DNA of 15,063 nucleotides from REDI01 sp038123735 (GTDB lineage Bacteria > Myxococcota_A > UBA796 > GCA-2862545). The notes below the pieces were generated by a model. It had not been told where the DNA came from. It worked only from the letters and a program-made list of their open reading frames with translations, and did no database searches. How positions within the stretch are numbered: the first letter of the stretch is position 1; every line of letters begins with the position of its first letter. A program made the position numbers and the translations under genes. This document shows positions 5,416 to 13,475 of this stretch, in pieces. The stretch spans positions 1-15,063 of the forward strand of contig JAYPAP010000093.1 of the NCBI GenBank assembly GCA_038123735.1. The letters run 5' to 3'.

Positions 5416-7881
5416 ATGCCTTCATCCACCCGGCTGCTCAGAGCGATCAAGTACCTTGTTCTTCTGCTATTGGTTGCGATAGGCCTCACCGCCCTGCCCG
5501 CGGCAGCAGCCCCGACCTGCGGCGAAGCTCCACCCGAGAAGTCCACCGCACAGCAGATCGACGATGCGTTCGGCCAGTATGTGGTGGGCACCATCGCATC
5601 CGTATTTTTCTATGACGTCATCGCGTGGGACAACACCCTTCCCTTGGGAAAACTCCCCGAGACGAAGGACCTCTCCACCCTGTCTGCCGAGGACTACGCC
5701 GCCGCCATCGCTGCCGATATCGAAAAGAGTGACGCGGAGTTGGTCGGATTCACGCCGAAGGGCAGCCTATATCAATACCGGTGTCGACAACCTGCGAGGC
5801 TACGCGATGTACGTCCGGTCATCGCCGATGACGCAACGGTGAAGAGAGGCATCCTCACCCTGTCTCTCAGCGAACGAGACGGTCGTCTCTTTGGTGCATG
5901 GGAACAAGTGGACGTAGACCCAGCCTCCCTCGGCCTGAGCGCTGATGCGGAAGGCTCCGGCGACACGCAGCCGGGCACCGTCGAGATGGACACGACCGAC
6001 TCGCAGATGATCGCCCTCGTCGAGCTCGATGCCGTCGCTCCGTTTCCAGTACGGGTCAACGTGACCGAAGGGCACATTTTGGCTGGGGAAGTCGAAATCC
6101 CATGGTCCGACCTCAGCGTTCAGGCCGGCGACCAAGTCGTGCTCGATGGCGTGGTCTGGGAGGTCGCCGCATCGAATGGCCGGCGATTAGGCCTCCGCTC
6201 CCTCGATGTTCAGACCGATGGCTCGCTCGTCGCCAATCCGGAGAACATCGCCATCCCGGTCATCCTCATCTGGCTGGTAGCAGGTGCTGTCTTCTTCACC
6301 TTCCGCTACGCCTTCATCAACTTCCGCGCCTTCGTTCATGCGATCAAGGTCACCGCAGGACAGTATGATCACGAGGATGACCCAGGCGAGGTTTCCCACT
6401 TCCAAGCACTGTCTTCTGCGCTCTCGGCCACGGTTGGCCTCGGTAACATCGCAGGAGTAGCCGTAGCGGTAGCCGTTGGTGGTCCAGGTGCGGTGGTGTG
6501 GATGGTCATCGCTGCATTCTTTGGTATGACGACCAAGTTTACGGAGGTCACCCTCGGGCAGATGTACCGCGTCGTCAAAGCCGATGGATCCGTCTCGGGC
6601 GGTCCCATGCACTACCTGTCCAAGGGCCTCAGCGAGATGCGAATGGGCGGCTTGGGCTGGGCCCTTGCGGCACTCTTCAGCTTGATGTGTATCGGCGGAA
6701 GTTTCGGCGGCGGCAATATGTTCCAGGGTAACCAGGCCTTCCAAGCGATAGCGGATGTGGCTCCTCTCCTGAAACCCGCTGCGAGCGGTAGCGTGGAAGT
6801 CGCACTGGTAGACGGCGTGACCGAGGCCATCACCATCCCCGCAGAGACCGTGGTCGAAGTTCCAGGTGGCGCCGTATTCCTCACCCAGGACGAGGTCACC
6901 CTGACCCCCGGCCAAACCACGTCGAGCATGGTCAATGTCGCAGCTGCGAAGGGTGGCTACGAAGGCAATGTCGCCGAGGCGGCCATCACCCAGTTCGGCG
7001 GCAAAGATATCGCGAATCTGGATGAGGCCGTGACCGTGCGAAATCCCACAGCGACCGCCGGCGGTGGGTCCTACGGGCTGTTCTTCGGCATTGTTCTGAC
7101 GGTGATCGTCGGATTGGTCATCATCGGTGGCATCAAGCGAATTGGTGCTACCGCCGGCATTATCGTTCCAGCGATGGGCGTGGTGTACGTCTTGGCTGGA
7201 CTGTGGATCATCGGCTCGATCACCATTCAGGATAGCTCGCAGCTGGTCGGTGCAGTCTCGACCCTATTTTCGGGAGCCTTTACCCCCGAGGCAGGTCTTG
7301 GTGGACTCATCGGAGCGATGGTTCAAGGATTCCGGCGCGCATCATTCTCGAATGAAGCTGGTGTGGGATCGGCTTCTATCGCCCACTCTGCCGCGGCAAC
7401 TACGGAGCCAGTTCGGGAAGGCATCGTCGCGTTGCTCGAGCCCTTTATTGATACGGTGATCGTCTGCTCTATCACCGGCCTCGTGGTCGTCGTCACGGGT
7501 GCGTACGAGATCCCCGGCGTCGATGGGATCACCATGACCGCACGGGCGTTCGAGATCGGCGGCCTACCAGGCTCCAATTACATCCTCGCCTTCGCAGTGG
7601 TGTTGTTCGCGTTCTCCACGATGATCTCCTGGTCCTACTACGGAGAGCGCGCCGCGACCTGGCTATTCGGCGACTGGGCATCTCTACCGTATAAGGTGCT
7701 CTTTCTCATCTGCGTCATCCTCGGTCCCATCCTGACCTTGGACAACGTGATCGGATTCAGCGACCTGATGATCCTCGGCATGGCGTTCCCGAACATCCTG
7801 GGCCTCTACCTACTGTCCAATAAGGTGGGCTCGGCGCTCAAAGCCTACATGTCCAAGCTGAGCAGCGGCGCCTTTGACTGA
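5416..7881 (+). CDS. AGCS-family sodium:alanine/glycine symporter with two large extramembrane insertions
   Basis: 821 residues from the ATG at 5416, chosen because AAAGGA ends 6 nt upstream; the ATG at 5410 directly abuts it. Positions below count from 5410. A hydrophobic signal-like segment (13-35) is followed by an N-terminal region and a first insertion (about 80-277). The conserved core follows: AIPVILIWLVAGAVFFTFR (281-299), EVSHFQALSSALSATVGLGN (327-346), GGNMFQGNQAF (434-444, substrate-site region), then a second insertion (about 457-551), then IIGGIKRIG (571-579), FSNEAGVGSASIAHSAA (646-662) and WSYYGERAATWLFG (741-754). Typical family members are about 450-550 residues. The family imports alanine or glycine with Na+ through the inner membrane. 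The second insertion resembles a phage baseplate-J beta domain (TIPAETVVEV, GGYEGNVAEAAI). Residues 120-135 look frameshifted. The substrate is not determined. Confidence 0.93.
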   Translation: MPSSTRLLRAIKYLVLLLLVAIGLTALPAAAAPTCGEAPPEKSTAQQIDDAFGQYVVGTIASVFFYDVIAWDNTLPLGKLPETKDLSTLSAEDYAAAIAADIEKSDAELVGFTPKGSLYQYRCRQPARLRDVRPVIADDATVKRGILTLSLSERDGRLFGAWEQVDVDPASLGLSADAEGSGDTQPGTVEMDTTDSQMIALVELDAVAPFPVRVNVTEGHILAGEVEIPWSDLSVQAGDQVVLDGVVWEVAASNGRRLGLRSLDVQTDGSLVANPENIAIPVILIWLVAGAVFFTFRYAFINFRAFVHAIKVTAGQYDHEDDPGEVSHFQALSSALSATVGLGNIAGVAVAVAVGGPGAVVWMVIAAFFGMTTKFTEVTLGQMYRVVKADGSVSGGPMHYLSKGLSEMRMGGLGWALAALFSLMCIGGSFGGGNMFQGNQAFQAIADVAPLLKPAASGSVEVALVDGVTEAITIPAETVVEVPGGAVFLTQDEVTLTPGQTTSSMVNVAAAKGGYEGNVAEAAITQFGGKDIANLDEAVTVRNPTATAGGGSYGLFFGIVLTVIVGLVIIGGIKRIGATAGIIVPAMGVVYVLAGLWIIGSITIQDSSQLVGAVSTLFSGAFTPEAGLGGLIGAMVQGFRRASFSNEAGVGSASIAHSAAATTEPVREGIVALLEPFIDTVIVCSITGLVVVVTGAYEIPGVDGITMTARAFEIGGLPGSNYILAFAVVLFAFSTMISWSYYGERAATWLFGDWASLPYKVLFLICVILGPILTLDNVIGFSDLMILGMAFPNILGLYLLSNKVGSALKAYMSKLSSGAFD

Positions 7882-7898
7882 GCCGGAAGAGTCGCCCC

Positions 7899-9371
7899 TC
7901 AGCGGAGCGGCCCCTCCAGCACCGGGTATACAATCCCGTCATCCAGGCGAATCGTCGTGAATGGCTCTTCAACGGGCACGTAGAGGACACCGCCATCGAC
8001 ATGACTAAACGGCGCTAGCTTCCCGCGCACAGACTCTCCATCGATCTGCACGATGCGGTCATCGCCATCAGGGGTATCGCTCAGCCACGCGATGCCGCCG
8101 TCACGAACTTCTCCATCGGTGTGAAGCCAGATTCGACGCCAAGCCTGCCGCCCTACCCGAGCCGTGCCATCCGGCCCTCCGAGGACCTCCTCAAAGATGC
8201 CTTGTTGGCGCTGGAAGAACAGGTCGAAGTTGTAATCGCTGACCCACTCGGGATCGCAGTACGACATCAGGTCCAAATGGGATTCTGGGCCTTTAAGTTT
8301 ATCGTTGATGAGGTCGTACCCATACGTTCCGATCGATGCACCCTCATGCGGATACTCCGGATCCGGACCTGCTGCGCCACCACACGGCGAATGCGAACGC
8401 CCATGGGCGTGTCCGATCTCGTGCGCCATCGTGGAGGCCCCTGCCCCTTCGGCCATCGAGAGTCCAATGCTCGCTCGTTGACCAGCATCCAAGGGCCGAC
8501 CGGCCAAGAATGAGAGCCCAGCAGCCCCGCCGCCCGACCCGATGGATGGGTTTAAGAGACCATAGATATATTGCTCCGAGGGTACGTCTCGCTCCTCACG
8601 AAGCGATGCGATAGCTTGAAGCGTCTGGCTGGTGATGGTGGAGCGGTGGGGCCACGGCATAGGCTCTGCCACCTCGATTTCAACCTCGCCAACTGGGAAA
8701 ATCGCATACAAGTAGTTGCGGAACTGCTCCAGTGCGACCTCTCCTGTATCGGGGAGCTGCCCGCTGCCATCGTTGTCCCAAGACACAGGAACCAGGTACA
8801 CCTGAAGGCTATCGCCCCCATCCTGCACGTCGAGCGTAGCCGGCAATGCACCTTTTAGAGGGAATCGACTCTGGGAGCTGTCTCCGGCTGGCGGTCGCGC
8901 GCCCTTCGCTTCGAGTAGTTCAACCTCGTACTCGAGCTCCCCAGGCAACATCATAGTTCCCGGGACCCGCACATTAAAGGTTGTACCCATGATATCCATC
9001 TCGGAGATCGCCGCTGGGCGCATCTCTTCCTGGGCTGCGCCAACGACCTCGCCATCGCGGTAGAGGGTGACTCGCGCAGTGATCTGGCGTGGTAGATACC
9101 CCGGCTCGGGCAGAACAAAGATCCGAAAGATGGCCTCTCGATTCGCGACGATTGGAACCTCGGGCTCAGTCACAGTACCGGCGTTCATAATATCAGTGTG
9201 CACGCCCTGAATCAGCGCAACGCGGGTGACGATGATCCCCCGCGCAGCACGGCGTGAGTCGGCCGTGATCTCAACAATATCGCACAGCGGAGCACCGTCC
9301 GGACACTCAAACGCAACGTCGGACGAACATCCGATCGACGTGGCGAGCATCGCGAGCAAACTCCAGCGCAT
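7899..9371 (-). CDS. Metzincin-type zinc metallopeptidase lipoprotein (M66-like)
   Basis: 490 residues from the ATG at 9369-9371, which has a perfect AGGAGG 7 nt upstream and opens directly into a lipoprotein signal (lipobox TSIGC, Cys15). An upstream in-frame start at 9416 would add 15 residues, has no such support and would spoil the signal. The zinc motif HEIGHAHGRSH is at 317-327 (His317, Glu318, His321, His327), with the Met-turn at DLMSYC (Met369). Cys330, right after the zinc motif, and Cys372, after the Met-turn, may form a disulfide. Residues about 45-235 are beta-rich and could be Ig-like accessory domains. The pattern HxxGxxH...SPCGGAAGPDPEYP...GYD...LMSYCDPEWVSDY resembles myxobacterial secreted peptidases related to StcE/M66. 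It should sit on the periplasmic or outer face of the cell. It is convergent with the symporter (17-bp gap) and divergent from the kinase gene. Substrate unknown. Confidence 0.88.
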   Translation of the reverse strand: MRWSLLAMLATSIGCSSDVAFECPDGAPLCDIVEITADSRRAARGIIVTRVALIQGVHTDIMNAGTVTEPEVPIVANREAIFRIFVLPEPGYLPRQITARVTLYRDGEVVGAAQEEMRPAAISEMDIMGTTFNVRVPGTMMLPGELEYEVELLEAKGARPPAGDSSQSRFPLKGALPATLDVQDGGDSLQVYLVPVSWDNDGSGQLPDTGEVALEQFRNYLYAIFPVGEVEIEVAEPMPWPHRSTITSQTLQAIASLREERDVPSEQYIYGLLNPSIGSGGGAAGLSFLAGRPLDAGQRASIGLSMAEGAGASTMAHEIGHAHGRSHSPCGGAAGPDPEYPHEGASIGTYGYDLINDKLKGPESHLDLMSYCDPEWVSDYNFDLFFQRQQGIFEEVLGGPDGTARVGRQAWRRIWLHTDGEVRDGGIAWLSDTPDGDDRIVQIDGESVRGKLAPFSHVDGGVLYVPVEEPFTTIRLDDGIVYPVLEGPLR

Positions 9372-9378
9372 TGTTCGG

Positions 9379-9384
9379 CCTCCT
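9379..9384 (-). promoter_or_regulatory. Shine-Dalgarno deciding the peptidase start
   Basis: AGGAGG on the minus strand, 7 nt before the ATG at 9371. It selects this start over the longer frame beginning at 9416 and leaves a typical lipoprotein signal peptide at the N-terminus. Confidence 0.8.
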
Positions 9385-9552
9385 GTGGCACATCTAGGCT
9401 TAATCGATCTCACCATTGGAATTGTCGACAGGATGTCACCAATGCGAGGGCGAACACCCTGTTCCCGTCAGGAGGGCCACGTTTTAAGGAGTTGGACGAC
9501 GTTGGGAGACGGTGAGCCCATGAACACGCGTTAAGCTCCTTCCGAGGATGGG

Positions 9553-10893
9553 ATGGCAGACAAACCACCGAGTCGATTAACGCGAATTGCACGGCTGACC
9601 GGTCTTACCGGCCGGGTAACCTCGTCGTACCTCGGTACACAGGTCCGGAGCGTTCTTCGCGGTCAGAGCGAGCCCGATGCAGCGGAACTCGACCAGGCAC
9701 ATATTGAAAACGCGGCCCGCATGGTGGAAACCATGTCTAAGCTCAAGGGGGCGGCCATGAAGGTCGGTCAGGGGCTGGCGATGGCTGCTCGGAGTATGGA
9801 CTTACCTCCCGAGGTGGCTCAACAGCTCTCGAAGTTGAACAATGAAGCCGAACCGATTCCCTTTTCCACCATTCGCGAGGATATCGAGGCCGAGCTCGGC
9901 GCTCCCCTGAACGAGCTCTTCGCAACCTTCGACGAAACCCCCATCGGTACCGCGAGCCTCGCCCAAGCCCACGGCGCAACGCTGCCAGACGGTACCGAGG
10001 TCGTGGTCAAGGTTCTCCATCGCGGGATCGATGACTCCGTCCAGACCGACTTGTTGGCGCTGAAGACGGTTCTTTTAGGCAGTCGGGTCCTCCGCCGCGA
10101 CAAGTCCGAGGTCGATGCCGCCTTCGCTGAGATCCAAGCTCGGCTGGAAGAGGAACTCGATTACCTCCAGGAAGCCGCGAATATCCAGACTTTCCATGAT
10201 CTATGGAAGGACGACCCTGATGTCTTCGTCCCCGCTGTTCATCACAAGTACAGCACGGAACGGGTCCTCACGATGGACCGCATGGAGGGCGTACACGTCG
10301 AGGAGTTCATTCAATCGGCGTCACCGGAGGCAAAGCAGCGGGCCGGTGAGGTTCTGGCGCGTCTGTACTACACTATGGCGTTTCGGCATCGGACGCTCCA
10401 CGCAGACCCGCACCCTGGCAACTACCTGTTCCGTCCCGATGGGCGGGTCGGCCTCCTCGACTTCGGCTGCGTAAAACGCTTCGATGAGTTTTGGATTGGC
10501 CGGTATTGCAAGGTGGCGAAGTACTCTATTGCTGGCGACCGCTCTCGAGCACTGTTTGAGGCTCGCCAGATGGGTGCGCTCGTCGGCAGTGACAAGAAGG
10601 CGGCTGAGGCGCTCTGGGTTTTCTTAGACACCCTCGGCACCCACCTTCGAAAAGGCCCGTTTGAGGTTGGTAGTCCCGAAGACAACATCGTTCACGAGAT
10701 GCGCCCTGTAGCGCGTGCCCTCGGGTACCACCCTTCCGTCCGGGTCCCAGCGGATGTTCTGTTCTTGCACCGGAGCCTCGCAGGGATGTACAGCATTGCC
10801 CGCCGTATCCAGCCAACACTGGACCCAGGCCGGCTCTTTGAAGAGGTTTGCGACGAGGCGATCGCCCGTGCGGAGGGTAAGCTCGGAGCGTGA
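9553..10893 (+). CDS. UbiB/AarF/ABC1 (ADCK-like) atypical kinase
   Basis: 446 residues; ATG at 9553 with GAGGA 4 nt upstream. Hallmarks of the UbiB/COQ8 family are in order: the KxGQ motif (K70-V-G-Q73) that covers the active site, an Ala-rich loop in GTASLAQAHGA (132-142) replacing the usual glycine-rich loop, the nucleotide-binding lysine in VVVKV (K153), the E-x-D pair around EELDY (200-204), HADPHPGN (283-290) and DFG (303-305). These proteins bind ATP and act, probably as ATPases or lipid-associated kinases, in ubiquinone biosynthesis or membrane lipid homeostasis. Family members often end in two transmembrane helices; here the C-terminus shows none obvious, so it is likely soluble or peripherally bound. 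No ubiquinone gene is adjacent, so the specific role is open. It overlaps the next gene by 4 nt and is probably translationally coupled to it. Confidence 0.92.
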   Translation: MADKPPSRLTRIARLTGLTGRVTSSYLGTQVRSVLRGQSEPDAAELDQAHIENAARMVETMSKLKGAAMKVGQGLAMAARSMDLPPEVAQQLSKLNNEAEPIPFSTIREDIEAELGAPLNELFATFDETPIGTASLAQAHGATLPDGTEVVVKVLHRGIDDSVQTDLLALKTVLLGSRVLRRDKSEVDAAFAEIQARLEEELDYLQEAANIQTFHDLWKDDPDVFVPAVHHKYSTERVLTMDRMEGVHVEEFIQSASPEAKQRAGEVLARLYYTMAFRHRTLHADPHPGNYLFRPDGRVGLLDFGCVKRFDEFWIGRYCKVAKYSIAGDRSRALFEARQMGALVGSDKKAAEALWVFLDTLGTHLRKGPFEVGSPEDNIVHEMRPVARALGYHPSVRVPADVLFLHRSLAGMYSIARRIQPTLDPGRLFEEVCDEAIARAEGKLGA

Positions 10894-11486
10894 AACGTTT
10901 CGTACTGCCGCTCGTGATCCTGATGGGCTGTTCCTCTGCGCCCAGCCGTCCAGACTTCCTGAACGCTCCCACGCTGGACCAACGCGTGACCTCCATCGAG
11001 TTTCTCTCCGATGAAGAAGTCTCGACCCGGCTAACCGACCTCGAACGCGTCCTGACGGAGTCGCCTGAACCACGGGTGCGCCGCCAGGTAATTCTGCGCC
11101 TTCAGGCCTGGGCACGCGCTGGCGCCCTACCGATCCTGCGCCGTGCATATCGCCTGGACCCTGACCCCGAGATTGCCCATCGTGCGCTACGAAGTCTCAG
11201 TTTCCTCTGCTTCGGTGTGCATGGGCCCTTACGCCCCGACCGCCCACCACCGGCCGACCTCCTTCCTGATTGTGCCCCGGCCTATGATGGTACGATCTCC
11301 CTGCCCAAATTTCGCCCGGCACCTCGTCTTGAGGCCGCCGACTTCTGGAGGGCGGAGGACATCGCTGTGGCTCCCCTGCGTTCGGGAGAGTTGTGGCCGG
11401 TGAAGGAGTTGGACCGGGCCCGAGTCTTCGCCAAGTATCCGAGCCCCGTGGAGACGGTTCCCCGCATGAAGCCCCTCGGACAATAG
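10890..11486 (+). CDS. Small lipoprotein with HEAT-like helical region
   Basis: 198 residues beginning with GTG at 10890, overlapping the kinase stop (GTGA), a classic translational-coupling arrangement. N-terminal MKRFVLPLVILMGCSS has a lipobox (LMGC, Cys14), predicting a lipoprotein. Residues 30-110 look alpha-helical with a HEAT/ARM-like rhythm (EVSTRLTDLERVLTESPEP, RVRRQVILRLQAWARAG, ALPILRRAYRLDPDPEIAH), after which the chain is proline-rich and without recognisable motifs. Cys117 and Cys137 are the only other cysteines. I do not recognise a characterised family. Its coupling to a UbiB-like kinase suggests a shared envelope or lipid-related job, but that is inference. Confidence 0.8.
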   Translation: MKRFVLPLVILMGCSSAPSRPDFLNAPTLDQRVTSIEFLSDEEVSTRLTDLERVLTESPEPRVRRQVILRLQAWARAGALPILRRAYRLDPDPEIAHRALRSLSFLCFGVHGPLRPDRPPPADLLPDCAPAYDGTISLPKFRPAPRLEAADFWRAEDIAVAPLRSGELWPVKELDRARVFAKYPSPVETVPRMKPLGQ

Positions 11487-11504
11487 CACCGAAACAAGTA
11501 TATT
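11477..11504 (+). promoter_or_regulatory. Possible promoter of the pfaD-like gene
   Basis: CGGACA (11477-11482, 4 of 6 to TTGACA), 16-bp spacer, TATATT (11499-11504), in the AT-rich patch between the lipoprotein gene and the pfaD-like gene. The -35 overlaps the end of the lipoprotein gene. It would give a leader of roughly 85 nt. The remaining leader contains no small gene that I can support. Confidence 0.35.
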
Positions 11505-11596
11505 TTTAGTCCGTTTTGACGCAGGCGCGTACGAATACCCCTCCCCGATCGAGGCCCAACGGACTACGGGCGTCCAGACGTCAGACGGAGTGTTCC

Positions 11597-13450
11597 ATGT
11601 CCCTCTCGCAACATCTGCAAACCCTCGAACGTTACGGAGCAAGCGCCATCCGCGTGGTTCCCGTAAACGGTGAAGATGAGATGGAGCTCGGCGAAGGTGG
11701 GCAACTTGAGCCCCAGTTCGCCGCACTTGGCCGCGGCCCGCTTCTTGAGGTTCTTCAGGATCCGAAGGTTCACCAGGTCACATTGGCCGACGGCGACTTG
11801 GAGGTCGAAGCCACCCGTGACGGGGCCAAAGCACGCCTCGACGTCCGTCGCGAGGGTTCGGTGGTCACCACGTTGCGATTTGAAATTGGCCCAGTCATCT
11901 CCACGACCGGCGGTTTGGCCATGTTCCGCCCGGACCATGGGTCGCGAATCGAGGACTTCCGCTCCGTTCTCTCCTCTCAGCCTTCGGTGCCGGTATTCAT
12001 GGTGGAAGATGAATCCGGCGGTACGACGGCTTATTCCGGTGGATGGCATGGCCGTGGAGCGGGGGCGCGCCCGCTGGTTGGCTCCATCGGGCAACGGGAT
12101 CCCGCTACGCTGGGGGCGTCGAGCTTCATGACCGTGCACGGCACCAAATGGGCCTACGTGGCCGGTGCAATGGCGGGCGGTATTGCGAGTGCAGACCTCG
12201 TTATCGCAATGGCAAAGGCCGATCTCCTCGGTTTTTTTGGGGCGGGTGGACTACCGCTCCCCGCCGTCGAAGAGGGTCTCCAAAAAATGTCCTCCGCCCT
12301 GCCTGATCGGACCAACTGGGGCGCCAACCTCCTGCACAATCCGCACGAACCCGATGTGGAAGAAAAGACGGTCGACCTCTATCTGAAGTACGGCGTGCGT
12401 CGGGTGAGCGCGAGTGCCTACATGGGGCTCTCCAAGGCGGTTGTCCGCTACCGGCTCACCGGGCTCGTCGCAGATGATCAAGGAAATCCGGCTCCACAGA
12501 ACCATGTCTTCGCCAAAGTGAGCCGACCCGAAGTAGCCGAGAAGTTCCTCTTGCCGGCTCCCCAGAGCATGCTGGATGAGCTCGTTTCCGAAGGCGTCAT
12601 CTCCGCCGAACAGGCACAACTCGCAGCAAACCTACCGATTGCATGCGACATCACTGCAGAAGCAGACTCCGGCGGCCATACCGACCATCGACCGCTCGTC
12701 GTCCTCCTGCCGATCCTTCAGAACCTCCGCGACCGAATCCAGTCCGAGAACCCTCACTTGGGCGAACTGCGGGTGGGCGCCGCGGGGGGCTTGGGGACCC
12801 CGCGTTCACTATGGTCAGCCTTTGCCATGGGTGCGGATTTTGTGCTTACCGGCAGTGTAAATCAGGCCAGTATTGAGGCCGGAACCAGCCCGATCGCCAA
12901 GGAAATGCTCGGTGCCGCCGCCTACACTGATGTCGCGAGTGGCCCAGCCCCCGACATGTTCGAGATTGGAGCGAAAGTGCAGGTGCTATCTCGCGGCTCC
13001 ATGTATGCGCAGCGGTCGCAGCAACTCTACGAAATCTACAAAACCTACCCGTCGATGGATGATATTCCAGAGAAGGTTCGTTCGAAGATCGAGCGCCAAA
13101 TGTTCAAGAGACCGCTCAGCGAGATCTGGGATGGCACCCGGGAATATTGGACCAATCGAGATCCTGAGCAGGTGGCTCGCGCCGAACGGGAGCCCCGTCA
13201 CAAGATGGCCCTCACATTCCGGTGGTACCTGGGAATGACTTCGCGTTGGGCTCGGATCGGCGAAGAGGACCGAAAGCGCGATTATCAGGTCTGGTGTGGT
13301 CCTTCGATGGGAGGATTCAATGATTGGGTTAGAGGCCGAGATCTCGAACCTGTAGCCGCACGCTCTGTGGTTGCGATCGCGGAAGCCCTGATGGATGGGG
13401 CCGCCGGCGAAGCACGCGTCGCCCAAGCGCGCCTGCTCGGCTTCGCATAA
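11597..13450 (+). CDS. PfaD-like FMN enoyl reductase (2-nitropropane dioxygenase fold)
   Basis: 617 residues from the ATG at 11597, with GGAG 6 nt upstream; a 27-codon longer frame from a TTG at 11516 has no RBS and an unlikely Arg/Pro-rich start. The barrel follows the PfaD pattern: TVHGTKWAYVAGAMAGGIAS (179-198), GFFGAGGLP (212-220), VDLYLKYGV (259-267), KVSRPEVAEKF (307-317), DITAEADSGGHTDHRP (351-366, probable catalytic His361), GAAGGLGTP (394-402) and GADFVLTGSVNQASIEAGTS (412-431, FMN phosphate binding), then VQVLSRGSMYAQR (461-473). PfaD supplies the trans-acting enoyl reductase of PUFA synthases and some trans-AT polyketide synthases. The N-terminal region (about 1-170) is longer than in usual PfaD and unrecognised. 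No pfaA-C or PKS gene is in the window, so it is either a distant partner or has another role. Confidence 0.9.
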   Translation: MSLSQHLQTLERYGASAIRVVPVNGEDEMELGEGGQLEPQFAALGRGPLLEVLQDPKVHQVTLADGDLEVEATRDGAKARLDVRREGSVVTTLRFEIGPVISTTGGLAMFRPDHGSRIEDFRSVLSSQPSVPVFMVEDESGGTTAYSGGWHGRGAGARPLVGSIGQRDPATLGASSFMTVHGTKWAYVAGAMAGGIASADLVIAMAKADLLGFFGAGGLPLPAVEEGLQKMSSALPDRTNWGANLLHNPHEPDVEEKTVDLYLKYGVRRVSASAYMGLSKAVVRYRLTGLVADDQGNPAPQNHVFAKVSRPEVAEKFLLPAPQSMLDELVSEGVISAEQAQLAANLPIACDITAEADSGGHTDHRPLVVLLPILQNLRDRIQSENPHLGELRVGAAGGLGTPRSLWSAFAMGADFVLTGSVNQASIEAGTSPIAKEMLGAAAYTDVASGPAPDMFEIGAKVQVLSRGSMYAQRSQQLYEIYKTYPSMDDIPEKVRSKIERQMFKRPLSEIWDGTREYWTNRDPEQVARAEREPRHKMALTFRWYLGMTSRWARIGEEDRKRDYQVWCGPSMGGFNDWVRGRDLEPVAARSVVAIAEALMDGAAGEARVAQARLLGFA

Positions 13451-13475
13451 CCAACCGCCCCACACCCTAGGTATC

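Noticed and set aside
6187..6915. 242-residue minus-strand open frame over the symporter gene
   Set aside because: Antisense shadow of conserved membrane segments; composition rich in Asp/Glu/His with no domain.
6778..7062. Prophage fragment because of the baseplate-J resemblance
   Set aside because: It is in frame within one transporter gene with matching codon usage, and there are no phage genes nearby.
7882..7898. Bidirectional terminator between the symporter and peptidase genes
   Set aside because: The 17-bp gap has no convincing stem or T-run on either strand.
11516..11596. N-terminal extension of the pfaD-like gene from TTG 11516
   Set aside because: No Shine-Dalgarno before it and an Arg/Pro-rich unfolded-looking peptide; the ATG at 11597 has GGAG at proper spacing.
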